Below are positions 1 to 13,400 of a DNA stretch of 64,000 nucleotides, one piece after another. A program made the translations under genes and the position numbers. Source of the DNA: Buxus sempervirens (taxonomy: Eukaryota; Streptophyta; Magnoliopsida; Buxales; Buxaceae); assembly GCA_947561395.2 (NCBI GenBank), contig OX387190.1, positions 24,670,858 through 24,734,857 on the forward strand, written 5' to 3'. The notes beneath the pieces are model-generated. The model saw only the letters and a program-made list of their open reading frames with translations. It did not search any database and was not told the DNA's origin. How positions within the stretch are numbered: the first letter of the stretch is position 1; each line of letters starts with the position of its first letter.

Positions 1-490
1 AGGTCCAGCTTCCGGTTTGAACTCTTTACCCCACCAATTAACTGAAACCAGTGATCCCTTACAACTAAAAGGGCTATTAGCTACGGCCCTCTCAGCATCC
101 AAACCAGAAGACACAAATACCACAGCTTCCTCTGAGCCTAGAGGGATGAAAGATGGCCTCCAATTTCTCCCTCTCTTCTGGAAACAGCCATCCAGAAACT
201 CTTCCCACTTAACAGGCGCCGAGGCCCTGCAACAAAGTGGATACTCCCACCGTCTTCCCATGCTCTGTTTTGGTCTTCTAATTTCCATAGCTAAATCCCT
301 GCCTTCCCTCAAGAGCTTGGATGAAGTTACATTCACCTTACATAAGGATGGGAAAGCAATACTAGGAGGGATACACTGTTCCATTAAACTCTGCCTACCC
401 TTATCTCCAAGAGGCAGAGGAGGCCCGTCCACACACAAACTATCCTCTCTCAACCCTTTCTCCTCACCAGACACCTTCGACTTTATTATT
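1..490 (-). pseudogene. Antisense retroelement-type ORF remnant
   Basis: The minus strand is open from about 490 to the window edge (over 160 codons). It ends in a W..FLDGCF, SEEAVVFVSSGLDAERA, VNWWGKEF pattern resembling the N-terminal region (ORF1/DUF4283-like) of plant non-LTR retroelements. No confident family match can be made by eye. It sits in a REN1-like intron, antisense to the gene. The opposite + frame at 17-562 is also open but looks like its shadow. Confidence 0.35.
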
Positions 491-1370
491 TACCACACAG
501 GTAGATGCAAACTTAAGTTTATTTGCAGTTGTAATTATGGGTTTGATGAGGCCTACAAGTGAGTGTGAAATTGGTATTATAAATGTTTTGCAAGGTAAGA
601 GATATGGTGAGTAAAGAAAAATATTGAGGGTGGATGATTACCAATTCACCATGATTATTATTCCACTGAAATTTATTTTCACATAATTAAAACAATCAAA
701 ACTACCTATACCTACTTGAAATAAATGTGGAAGAAGTCAATTGAAACATAAGACTCCACCAAAAACCTGCTATTTGAAATTCATCTCAAGGAATATAAGG
801 ACCTAACCTTGTGTGGGTCTCATCAAAGCAGGGTCATTGGCGGGGTGGACTGGCAACAAAGGTATCCTTTGACATTTTTATGGAAAGTGGCTGCATATAG
901 ACTCAAACCTTCATTCTCACACTGACAGCCGAAAGCTTTTACCATGAAGCTATGTGAAACTCATCTATATATTCTATGTGTTGACTTCTTTATATGTTTG
1001 ATGTTGTATATGATTTTCAGCCTTTAAAGTAAATACGGTAACAATCAACAGCCGTATATTTGGCTGAGATTTTTATTTGAGCATCCATTAGTGAATCCTC
1101 ACTGAAAAAAGTCAGCATGATAGCTGAAATGTCTGTTTGATTGAAGTGTATAACATTAAATCAAAGTTGGCTTCAAGTAATTGTCCCTGTTAAGTGAAAA
1201 ATGCTTCCATTCAGTACCCAGCATTTACTAGTCAGGTATTCTTTCATACGTGGGCTTTTACTGAATTGATTAGAGGTTTTGCCCATATTACTATTGCAGG
1301 TTTCCTCTCTTTTTTTTTAGGCATTATGTTTACTTAGTTTTTTTATTTATCCAATTCTGCATGTCAGCAG
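491..1370. other. Intron of the REN1-like gene, no gene seen
   Basis: AT-rich intronic sequence. No exon compatible in phase with 1371 was found. Nothing else recognised. Confidence 0.5.
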
Positions 1371-1455
1371 GAACTGACTGGGGCGTTAGAGTAGATGCTA
1401 TGAGGTCAGCAATATTTGAGACATTTCCAGAACCAAATCGCCGTTTATTACAGAG
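1371..1455 (+). CDS. REN1-like: REN1-like exon: RhoGAP helix region
   Basis: Acceptor ..cagcag at 1365-1370 and donor GT at 1456. It reads TDWGVRVDAMRSAIFETF then PEPNRRLLQR, needs one base from the previous exon and leaves two, and joins in phase with 4264. It is the first exon visible; the preceding coding exon is not in the window. Confidence 0.9.
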
Positions 1456-4400
1456 GTAGTTGAAATGTTGATTGTTGTATCAAATTTATCTTGTTCATAT
1501 TGACAACATGCATAATAATTTATTTTATTTTATTTTTATTTTTGAGTCATGATACTTATCAATTTTTCACTACCTTTTTAGGTACACTTAAATAATTTAA
1601 TCCACATTCACACTGTAAGCTTCGTAATAAACTTTTTGCCTACAATGTGTCCTAAAGGCGCTAAAAATACCCAAAATACCTTTTACACAATTAGAATCCC
1701 ATAGAGAAATCCATTTTAATTTTCCTGAACTATTACATTTCTAAGATAATCTTGTAGTCCAAACAAATTTACATGAAGTTAACATTTAACGTCGTAATCC
1801 AAACAAATTTTCATAAAGTTAAATATCCCTAAGAAGTTCTAGTCTCTTCTCTTGATACCTTGCATCTTGGATCCAATTTCTTGTAATGCTTTCTCATGAT
1901 TTCCCTTTGGGGCAGTATTTTATTGTTGTTCTTATTGGATCAAGAACATGATTTGCAAGGATAATTTAAACTTTTGTGTTCATTTCTTCATTGAGGTTTG
2001 ATAATTTCATATGCACAAAATTTGGATCTTTTTTGGGACTCCCTATGATTTTATTATTCCCGATGAAAATTGTGGAGGAATAGAGTAAGTAAATTAAATT
2101 TTAGGCAAAGGGTGGGCTACCCCAGTGCACAAGGCTCCCGCCATTGCGTAGGGTTTGGGGAGGGTCTCATGTATGTAGCCTTACCCTCACAAGCAGGGAG
2201 GATGTTTCTTGTAACTTGAATCCGCAACCTTTAGGCTGTTATGGAGCAACCTTACTGTTTTGCCAAGGGTATTTATTTAATTTAATTTTTGGTAATCAAA
2301 ATAAGAGAATAAGGTTGCCACCACAAGATAGAATAGCCATCAACTCCATCCAATTCTTATCTTCTTTTTTACCTTCTCCATTCTTCTCATACTTTCTATT
2401 TATGAAATCCTTTGTTTCAGACATATTACTAGAACAAAAACAAAATCTATGAAGATTGTCATGAACAGTGTCATGAACTGTATTTGTACCCTAAAGTAAC
2501 ATTACAACCGTTCTCCATATGGCTGGGCTTAGCAGCCTCATGGAGTAAAACCCCGTAATAACCATTGAAAGCTTTTTTTATCAGATAAGATGATTGTACG
2601 AGTAGTGCAGTTTGATATGGAGCAGTTTTTTCACCCTTTAAAAATTTCTAGAATCACATATGTGAGATGTTGTTCCCTCAGGAATCATCTTGCCAACTGC
2701 ACATCCTTATGAAACAAAATGACAAAATATGAGTCTGTCTGCATGCAGCCACGAGAGCATTCAACACAAGTCTGTCTTGCTATTTACACACAGTAAAAGG
2801 TATTTGTATCCCATGCGTAACAAGTGTGACAGTGTGTAAATGGAGATTAAGGCTTATGTGGGAAACAAATGGTCAGCACAAGGTGCCAGCACTTTCTACG
2901 TAAGGTGCTTGGCTCACAATGTATATTCATCATGGATGGATTTAGCTCCAAGTCCGGACCATAAATGATTTTAGGATTTCAAGGTTTTGAAGGCTACTGT
3001 TGTGGAGGCATGGAGATCCATAATAATTTATTTGAACTTGTTGCTTTTGCTGCTGAAGTATAAAGGCCCTATCTTTTACTCAAATCTGGCGGATGTATGC
3101 GCTTCTTCAAACCCTTTAAAAAACCATTTTTGTTCATATATTTATTTATTTGCAGAGTTGGGGGTTGTTGGGCTATATTGGGAAGTAATAGCCATGCAGC
3201 TCTATTCAGTTATACGCCAAATCTGAAACTGCTTTTAGGGTAAATGTAATGAGGCTTCTGTGTAACAATACAAAGACTTTATCAATTAACCTAGCTAATA
3301 ACTTCTCAGTATGATTTCTTCCATGGGCATTTGAGAAATAAATGTCTCTCGCCTGCCATATTATGGAAAGGACCAGAAAATTCCAAAATTGATGCTCCAA
3401 GAAGTAGGAAGCACAAAGTTTCTCAAGGGACAACATAAAAGTCAGAAATTATGAAAATATCTGGGAGAAATTTGAAATATAAGATGAAACATTCCTCTTT
3501 TCCAGGTTCCCAATTTCCTGAGGAGACAGCTTGCAAATATTTACATCATCCACAGGCCACATGCTGCATCAATCTTGCTTATCTTAGATTTATGCACCTC
3601 AAATTGTCAATCACTATTTTGGTTACCCTTTGAACTTCTCTTTCATAGCTATTACAACTGGAATGCCTATTGGAAATTATTTTTTACTTACAATACTTTC
3701 GGTTAAAGGATATGTGTTTAGTGTTGGATCAACCTTTTTGCTAACACTTGTTGGAATGATTCTTGATCAAAGAAATCTTTGAGGAATTATGAATTCCAAT
3801 TACTCAATTAAAATTAACTTCAACTTCAGAATTACCAGCTCTATTCCAACTTTATGAACAAAGAAGATGGTTAATATCTATCTAATGCTTAATTTGGCTG
3901 TTTATATATGAATTTTCTATTTTCCAATCCTGCTACCCTTTCTTTAGCCTTTCTTTTCGTTTCTGCAAACCCACCCTTCCTGGATGGTTAGTATGAAATC
4001 AATATTACTTTTGAGAGAAACATCAATGGAAATAATTTTTGAAAAGTTTTAGAGGTGGAGAAAGTTGTATTAAATTTTAAATTCCATTTAACCATTGAAA
4101 TCTTTCTATTTCTATAACCAAGTCATTACAAGCTGATTACGTTTTATCAATTATGAGTAGACGCAAAAAAATTTACATCCAATGAATATTTCTGGCTTCT
4201 TTCCTTAGACTACTGTTTTTTATTCATCTGTAACCATTTTTGTTTTCTTCCTTCCACATTCAGAATCCTTATAATGATGCGAACAGTGGCTTCTCACAAA
4301 TCTGAGAATAGGATGGGCTCATCAGCTGTGGCAGCTTGCATGGCACCCTTACTTCTCCGTCCCCTTCTGGCTGGGGACTGCGAACTTGAGAATGATTTCG

Positions 4401-7400
4401 AAATGGGTGATGATAGTTCTGTGCAACTTCTTCTAGCTGCTGCTGCAGCTAACCATGCTCAAGCCATTGTTATTACCCTACTGGAGGATTACAATAGCAT
4501 TTTTGAGGTATGTCTCACTTATGATTATTGGACAATGAACTAGCTTTTCTGCATTCATGAATTTTGGTTGATGGTAGTCTTCCTTCTAGATTTGGTGGCT
4601 TCACAATTTTAGAATGAATCTTTTTTTTTTTTTCCGTGACTCCAGATACCTTTTGGATAATTTTTTCATAGATGATGCCATATATCTGATAATAAAAGAT
4701 ACAAGACAAAAAGTGGCTGAGAATATAACTGTTCCGTTATAGTATTGACTATTGAGATACATCTCTTCATTGAATTTTATATTTGAATTAAACAATAGAA
4801 GGCAGAAATGTCATTCAGTGTGACTTACTAAGAAAGTGGGAAACCTTCAACGTATTGTATGCAAAAAAGCCTCTCCATGAATATAAAAAATCCAAATATA
4901 TGCACAAAAACCTAGTTGCATATGAGAGTCGTAAACTGAGCTACCAACCAATGGAATAAAAAAAGTCATGCAAAAAGAGGCATCTTTTCTGGTTCACTAG
5001 TTATCCTACAAGGGAGAAGAAAATACATATCTATCCCAAAATGTGTCTGACGCACATGAGAGGGAAAATGATCAATAATCTTTTCCTTCAATACGAGGTG
5101 GCTTTGTTTTTCTTTTTTATTCTTTTCTTTTTGTGTTATTTTCTACAGTTTATTGACTATAATTAGATGATGCCTTTTGAGGAGGATTGAAGATAAAGGA
5201 ACATGAATACAGCCATGTGCAGTATTGTGAGGAATTGGGTGAAAGAAACTAAAATGAAAACAATCCTCAGATAGGAGGAGATGATTAGACTTGTTATAGC
5301 TCATTGTGTTCCATCCTGGAGGAATTCATGAATGTTCTTTTGGAGCAGTAATGAGCAATTGAGGTCTTATGCCCTTCTTCTAATCAAATAATCACAACCT
5401 ACATCTTATTCGACGTGCACGATCTTTAGCTACAAGTTTGAATGTCTTGTTCAAACATGTACTTAGATCACGCAATGAGATAGCGGACTTCTTGGCTAAG
5501 GCTGGAGCATGTAGAACAAATTTTATTGTTGGCTCCCATGTGGATGAGATAGTGCGAATGGTGTAATGTTTTCATTATTTTTTTTTCCCTTTTATTTTCT
5601 TCTTGTTTCATTTTCTTTGACTCCTTTTTTATGGAGTTGCCCTTGTACATTCTTTTCTTCTATGATTTAATATTTTCATTACTCTTCAAAAAAGAAAATA
5701 AATAAATAATCATGACCCCATCACCTGTTGATTCTCTCTATACATGGTTTTTTCTTAAATTGAATTTTATTGTTGCTCATTTGGCAATATGACTCCTTAG
5801 GTAACGGATGAGTGTTGAGAGATTTCAAGGGTGGCATAAAACAGGTGTAATGATGTCCAATTGACAAATTGAATACCATTAGGATAAATGTTGAGTCCTT
5901 TAATGCCTAAAGGTTCTTGTCAATTGTTTGAAGCCAGTGATGATCTTCGTTTTCCTTTATCTTTTCCCTCTATTTTTGAACATAATGGAAGCTCTTGGTT
6001 ATGGCTAGAGCAGAAGCTCTTGGTGTTATATCTTGGGTTAGGAAATGGGCCTTTTATGTAGGTGAACAATGCTTATTGAGGAGGGTGAGGTAGAAACTAT
6101 TTTTGAGGAGTTTGGGGTTCAGTAGTCACCAGGTGTTTCCTGTTGAGGCATGATGTCAATAGCAAGATTTACCTCAAAAGGGATTTTTAAAAAATTACTG
6201 AAATGGTGGTATAAATTTGGAGAGTTGTACAGTCACTTCAGTTTACATAATCTTAGCAATAGCAATTATTCTATTTTGCTTCATGTATCGGTTTCAATTT
6301 CAAATTTAATTGGGAAGATCCCAAAATAGTGGTATGAAGAAGAAAGGTCTGCTTCTCTCTTGCATGTTTGGGACTTTACATTATGGCAAGACTGCTTAAC
6401 ATGTTATTTTTTGGTGGTTTAGGTATCATTTACTACTGATGTTTTAAGACCATGAACTGCATCTTGGCTCAAAAGCACTCGAAAACAAGGATTATTTATT
6501 TGGTAGCACCTTTGAAAGATCGTTGGATTGAGTTTGGAAGAAGCTTTCAACACTATTTTCTAGTAGAATTCTAGAAGTGAAACCCTAAATATTTATTTAC
6601 ATGACAGTATTTAAAAAGGAAAATAATTCTATAGTGCACAATTATGAGCTACTACATTCTTTGTTAATTAGGCTTGTCAATAGTGTCATCATATATAGTA
6701 CATCGCCAAGCTGTGCTGTGCAGTGCCTAAAACCCAGGGGCCAGGCTGTGCCTTGCTTGGCCCTTTTAGCCCATATACTTTAAAAAATTCAAATAAAATT
6801 AAAAACTAAAAGACACCAAAATGTTTAAAAAAAAAAAAGTTATTATTATTAACATATTTGTTTACACCAATTGGGATGCAATTTTTAAAAAAATTAATAA
6901 AATCATCTTATATTAGTAAAAAATGATAAATTTGTATTTATACAACTTTACAGATTTCAATTACATGTATATTGCATCACTATAGTATGAGCACATCCCA
7001 ACTAGGGTGGCCCCAACTCATATATTTCGTTTGCAATTTTTTTTTAAAAGGAAAGCAAAGAAAATTTCCGTACTTTTTATATTGATTATAAAAAAAATTA
7101 ATAAAACTTAAAATAATCATCACCTGCTAAGGCTCTGTTTCATAACGCTTTTGCTTTCTTGCTTTCAAAAGCAAGAAAGCAAAAAAGTACTTTTCTGCTT
7201 TCCAAAAGATCTTTTGTTGAAGCAAAGCGGTTTGGTAAACTTTTGCTTTACTGCTAAGAAGCAAAAAAGCATGTTTGGTAATTACAATAGCATATAAATT
7301 GCTTTTATGCTATCATATAAAATTACTGCAAATAGTTGATTCATTCTATTTAAAAATATACTTGACGTATATTCTAATGGGTTGAACAATAATCGGGGGG

Positions 7401-10400
7401 TTCGAGTTAAATCCGTTTATTGGTGGGTTGGGAAAACCCAAAACCAAACCCAACTCTCCAATAATCGGGTTCAACCCACCAACCCAATTAATATTTTTTT
7501 TAATTATAAAAATACACCAATAAAAAATAACGTGAATTAGTGATACAATTTAGAGTTAAATGGGTCGTTATCAGGTTAAATAGATCATTATCGAGTTAAA
7601 CGGACCATTATTGAGTTAAATGGGTCATTATCGGGTTAAACGGATCATTATTGGGTTAAACGGGTCATTATCGGGTTAAACGAGTCATTATAAGGTTAAA
7701 CGGGTCATTATCGGATTAAACGGATCATTATTGGATTAAACGAGTCATTATAAGTTTAAACGGGTCATTATCAGGTTAAATGGATCATTATCGGGTTAAA
7801 CGGGTTGCTATCGGGTTAAATGGGTCATTATCGAGTTAAATGGATTATTATCAGGCTAGATTCAAATTGACCTAAATACGAACGGGTTACTAAATCCCTA
7901 ACTCGAAACCGACCCAACTATTACACGAGGTTGGGTCGATTTTCTCTAGGTCTAGTTTTGTGTCGAGGGTTTTAGAAGCAAAAAAGTAAATTTATGGTTA
8001 AAGTGAGAAGCAACATTTCTATGCTTCTCTTGAAAAGTAATTTCATTGCTTTTTTGCTTCTTATAAATTGCTTCATGTGTGCATAACCAAACAGCACTTT
8101 TGCATTCGAAAGCAATTTTTTGCTTTTAAAAGCAAAAAAACACTTCTGAAAAGCGTTACCAAACGGTACCTAAATCTTCAAAGTCTTTAGCTAGCTGATC
8201 CTCAAAAGCTAAGTCTTGATCTCTTAGTTCTACCTCCAGCCAATCAGTCAAGCAAACACAAGCTTCCATCATTTCCGACATTAATATGCTCCTATAATCT
8301 TCCACCATTTGACTACCTACACTAAAAGTTGACTTTGATGCAACTTTGGACACTAGAACCATTAATAAATCATGTGCCATGATGACAAGCACAGGAAAGT
8401 AACCCTGATTTTAATTCCACCAAGCCAAAACATAAAAAGAATCCATATCTTCCTTGGTTAATAATTGTAGTGGGGGCTTTCTATGTACATGGTTAACTTT
8501 GATGATGTACTCCAGATGGCATTTGTTTCCCATTCTTCTAAAATTTATTACATTCTTGGGGAATCATCTAGTAGTGGGACCTGTATGTGGCTACCTTGTC
8601 TATTTCTTAACATTTTAGTAGCATGTTCTTCAAAAAGTGTTTGTAAAAGATTTTTAATATTACTCATATCTTTTATGTAAGAAGTTTTCGTTTTTTTTTT
8701 TCATTTATAGCTTCTATTAAACATTCTACTCCTATAAATTTAATCCTAGGGTCTATTATGGTTTCTAAACAACATAGGGGGCATCTATTCCCAATATTTT
8801 AAAATTTTAGCTTTCATTACTAGGCAAATATTAGCAGCAATGGGTTTATCTCTATTTTGTTCAAAAGCACAACTTATATTATAAATATTTAAAACATTTG
8901 GTGATGTTTTGGTAATCAACTACTAATAAAAATTTTGTTCAATTAAAAAAACTCTTAAAACAGCTCTTAAAATTTCAACTATTATCTAGTCAATCTCATT
9001 AAGTGAGCAATCTGGCATTTTTTATCTACATAAATGTGTAAGGTACCGTCTTCATCATAAGCCAGTTCCCATCAAAGTGGGGTCAGCGACATGAATCTTG
9101 TCTCACCATATTGCTCTATCAAAATTCATATCTTCAGTTCTTTTATGTTTTTGTAAATCTTGTTTTATAGACTCCATCCATGTCTTTGTAGGTCTCTTGC
9201 TCGCTTAGGCCCTTAAATATGCATATTCTCACACCTTCTAATAGATGCATCTCTAGGTCTCCACTTTACATGACCAAACCATCTTAACCTACTTTCCTCC
9301 ATTTTATCCCTAATGCATGCTATGCTTAACCACTTTCGAATGTCTTCATTTCTTATTTTATCTTTCTTAGTTTGCCTCAAGTTCATCTTAGCATCCTCAT
9401 CTCAGTAACACTCATCTTCTGAATATGTTGATTCTTTGTTGCCCAACATTCTGCACTGTACAACATAGCTGGTCTAATTGTTGTCTACATCTACAAAAAT
9501 GTGTAAGTATGTCTCTAAATTCTAGTGCAATGTCTAACATCGAAAATGTTAAATTCTGCCCATGTTCAACATCTAGGGGCATTTTTTTTTTAGGTTTTAG
9601 TCCATAACTTTCAACAAAAACTTTAAATTCTTAATATAAAGATGTAGAAATTCTTAAAAATCTTATAGCATCTTTAATATTTTTTATGGAATGGGATCCT
9701 CTAAGGTCGAACTTAAAATTTGATCTAACCCGTAACCAGTTATCTAGAGACACCTCAGCTAATTTGTACAGTAAAAGCCACGTCATTAGGAAAGCAAAAC
9801 CGAAACGACGTTAAATCGTTTATCTAAAGGTATTTATTTTTTATTAGGGCCTGACAATTGAAGGCTGCATCTCAACTGTCGGGTCCTCTCCTCTCCTCAC
9901 GCAAAAACTCTTCTTCTTCCTCTACAAAATATCATCTCCTTCCCTCTGTCAATTCTATCGTGAATGTAGAGTATATGGCACCTTCGATTTCATCTTTGGC
10001 AACGATGCTGCCATCGTCTAGAACTGTAAGATATTCACAAGGCAGCCACTACCATTACAGAAGGTGACAATCACTGCACAAGGCCGGAAAACCCTGGACC
10101 AGAGCACTGGATTCTCCATACAAGACAGCTATGTGTATGCATCACATCCAACATACTTGTGGAGGCCATGGAAGCAGTACTCCAAGACTGTCTACGTGAA
10201 CACGTACATGAGTGGTCAGGTGCAACCTCGGGGGTGGCTTGAATGATACGGGAATTTTGCATTAAACACACTATTTACAGCGAATATAGGAATTATGGAC
10301 CAGGTGCGTCAGTTACGGGGCGAGTCAAATGGCCTGGTTATTATGTGATTCGAGACGCTGCCGTTGCAAAGTTCTTCACGGTAAGGCAGTTCATCCATGG

Positions 10401-13400
10401 TTTGTCATGGTTGCCAGCAACTAGTGTCAAGTTCACGAGTGGTTTGTCCGCTTGATGAAGTAGCCCCATTTACCTCTATTTATTGTTAGTATAACGTGAT
10501 TTTCGCTATAGATGTAAGAAGAATGTCTAAACATTACTGCATGTTTTTGTACTTCTGTGATCATCAAATCAAAGGGAATTCCACATGTTTTAACCATATT
10601 TATTGGGGGTTTGTTTGGTCCTCAGATCATCTTTGAGATTCTTTCTTTAATTGCCTGTGGTATAGAATAACATAAAATAACAGCCTGGGTTCTCCATGTT
10701 CATGTTGAGGACCAGGAGTCCAAAGAAAACCAAACACAAACCAACCTCAGGATCCATGCGTGCTACTGGAAAACTCAAACAAAATGAAGCTAGAGAAAGC
10801 TTAGTTTGTTCCAACCCCACTTAACCTGCAAGACTACATTCAAGATTCTTGTGTCGCTTTAGGGGTCTTCTTTGGTTGCATCACTTCAGGGGCCTTCTTC
10901 TCCTTTACTTGCGTTGCTTGAGGGACCTTTTTCTCCTTCAGATCACTAGCCTTACGTGCGAGCCTCAGCGCTACATAATCTAACTAGTCTGCACCTGGAG
11001 GGTGTTGTCCAGTCACATAAATCCACGACATTGCAGACAATTTTGCAACACCGAACCCAGCAGAGAACAAAAGGCCAGTCGTTGATTGTTGATGCAAGAT
11101 AAGGCGCAACAACAAATCCATCTTTGGCAACAAGGGTCCAAACACCTCTAATCGTGGTGGATTCTCACTCCTGCAACCAATATAACGGTACTTGTGCTGG
11201 TTACGGTTTGCTGCACTCGAGAGAGAAGAAGCACATTTGCTGCTTGAGAGAGAGGGGAAAAGGTTTTGCAGAGGGAGGAGAGGATGTTTGCTGGGGAAGA
11301 AGAGGAGTTTTTGCTTTAGGAGAGGAGAGGGCCCGACAGTCGAGACACAACCTTCGACTGTCAAGCCCTAATAAAAAATAAATATCTTTAGATAAACGAT
11401 ATAACGCCGTTTCCGTTTTGCTTTCCTGATGATGTGGCGTTTGTAGTACAAATTAGCTGAGATGGCTTCAGATAACTGGTTACGGGTTAGAGTAAATTCC
11501 GAGTTCGACCTTAGAGGATCCCATTCCATTTTTTATGTTGATGACTTACCATTTTTATTCAATCTTGCACGATTAGATTTATGATATGGCAAATACATTG
11601 GATATGAAAAAAATATCCATATAAACTTAAGTTTTAATTGGGATTTTAAAATATCAACTATAACATTATTAGCACTTGTATTATCAAGTGCTAAAGATAT
11701 TATTTTATTTTGTAATTTTTATTCTCTAATTACATTCCTGTTCTATGGTTACTCTATAATGGTTATATTCTAACAAACTGAAAGCTATTATCCTTTTTTC
11801 CATATTCCAATTTTCATCTATATAATATACAGTTATATCTAAGTAATCTATGCTTTGTTTATTTAATATATCTAAGGTTAAGATACCTTTCCACTACTAG
11901 TTAAAGAATGGTTAATTAAATCTTGTTTTTTATTTTTATATAATCGTAAGGCATTATTCCTATGAGTGTTGCATAAAAACTGTAATATTATGGTGTTAAA
12001 TTTTGGGTTACCATTAGATTAAATCTCCGATTCTCTACTAGTATAAGAGGGCAATTTGTCTTGAATTATTCATTTTATCATTACTTCTTTAGCCTCTTGT
12101 TGGCTATAAGAAAAGCTGGATATACTAGACCCACTAGTAGGAATTTGGGTCTACCTAGGGTCTCTATCACCATGTTTTAGAAGGCTATGCAAATGTCTTT
12201 GCAGGTGGCATGTACCATCTGAACTTTTGTAGTTGAGGTATTCTTTGCAGTGCATACAATTTGCCCTCTCTCCTACCCCTTTTACTTCTTTAATTTTAAA
12301 ATATTTCCAAACAATAGAAGTTCTAAATCTTTTGCCTTTGGTCTAGAAGATGATCCTCTTTAGTGGCAAAATCTGGGGCATTATGAGGGAGTAGGGTCTT
12401 ATCAAGATCTGGTAAAGGTTGTCTAAGATATTCCATTTCATCAGTTGTATTGTAGGGTCCATTTTCTAATTTAATTATAAAAAAAACTAAGCTTAATTAG
12501 ATAATATAAATAATAATTTATTTCGTGATACATTATATGAGAATGTAGAAGGAAAGAGATGCTTATTTATACATATAATATGTATAATGAATTCAAAATT
12601 AGAAATTTAAACTAGAAGAATACCTCTTTTGAAGCCTGAAGCTTGAACTACTTTTGCAGCCTTTTGCTTCAACATCCAAACTCCACTCCCCACCTATGAT
12701 CCTTGAACAATTTAATACAAAAATAAAAATTAATTGGATATTAGTGAATTAAGAGCTTGATTGTTATATAGAACATAGAAGAGAGGAGAATATTGGAGTT
12801 TTAAAAAAAAAATCATATATATTTAAGCATAAAATGGCTAGACGTTGGCGTGCTTGAGCATGCCAGCCCAATCGTGCTGGCCCACGTACCTTGCCAAGCC
12901 AACGACCTATAGTCCTCGACATGACTCAGAGACGATTTCCGTGTCGTGCTCATGGCGCAGGTGACCCAACACATTTTACATCCCTAACCCAAATTACTTC
13001 AATCCTTCCTCCAAGCCTTCTTCAATCACCTTAGCTTAAACACTCATTTGAAGTGTTTGTAGTGGATTAGGATGGAAGAAATGGGATAGATTTGCACGAA
13101 ATGAGAAGTTTTGGGGGTGATGTTTGCTCGAAATGTTGCTGAAATTGTGACATTTCAAGCTGTCGACCTTATGAGGGTGACTTAAAAGTCACATGTGCGT
13201 GACCCATGTGACTTTTACTGCATTTCATTGACTTAAAGGAATGCTTGGCATTCCTTTTCTTCTTTAATTTCATGTTGCCACCACTCAAAATGGCAACATT
13301 TCGCGAAATGTTGGCGACATGGAAAACATTGGATGTAATGCAAGACTCCTTCCTGGAATGACTTTCCCATCTTCGCAAGTTCCTAGGTCATTTCTTATGA

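Larger units (their letters stand above)
9689..11527. mobile_element. Pack-MULE (Mutator-like) carrying captured gene fragments
   Basis: Long terminal inverted repeats of about 250 bp (9689-9950 and 11270-11527) that start GAATGGGATCCTCTAAGGTC and match at roughly 85-90% by eye. The perfect 10-bp target duplication ATTTTTTATG lies at 9679-9688 and 11528-11537. No transposase; the 1.3-kb interior contains a pectin methylesterase fragment (+) and a second protein fragment (-). It splits the hAT transposase reading, so it inserted after the hAT. Long TIRs, 9-10-bp duplications and host gene fragments define Pack-MULEs. Confidence 0.9.
8156..12400 (-). pseudogene. hAT transposase pseudogene
   Basis: Read on the minus strand. 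N-terminal BED zinc finger near 12340-12175 (ANCMHCKEYLNY..GTCHLQRHLH, i.e. C-x2-C and H-x4-H). Then eroded catalytic-domain blocks near 11640-11540 and 9680-9500 (the second with MLDIALEFRDIL). Finally the C-terminal dimerisation block near 8390-8171 (KSTFSVGSQMVEDYRS, LTDWLEVEL). Many stops and frameshifts, and three insertions split it. The catalytic D/D/E residues could not be traced. Confidence 0.75.
6669..12986 (-). mobile_element. Degenerate hAT transposon, host of three nested insertions
   Basis: Ends TAGGCTTGTCAAT (6669) and TAGGGATGTAAAAT (complement, at 12986) resemble hAT terminal inverted repeats with subterminal GC-rich motifs. Between them the minus strand carries a decayed hAT transposase. 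An 8-bp target duplication is not clear, so the boundaries are approximate. About 6.3 kb including insertions. Confidence 0.55.

Noticed and set aside
17..562. 181-codon open frame on the + strand with a possible splice donor at its end (EAY followed by GTGAGT)
   Set aside because: The first 490 bases read better on the minus strand as a retroelement ORF. The putative donor leaves two bases, which would put a stop after the join to 1371, so it is not the preceding REN1-like exon.
7561..7860. Regular repeat array suggestive of CRISPR
   Set aside because: Units are contiguous with no spacers, in a plant intron inside a DNA transposon; it is a minisatellite.
11124..11381. 85-codon + frame rich in Gly/Arg/Glu
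   Set aside because: It is the purine-rich strand of the Pack-MULE right terminal repeat and adjacent captured DNA, with no family resemblance.
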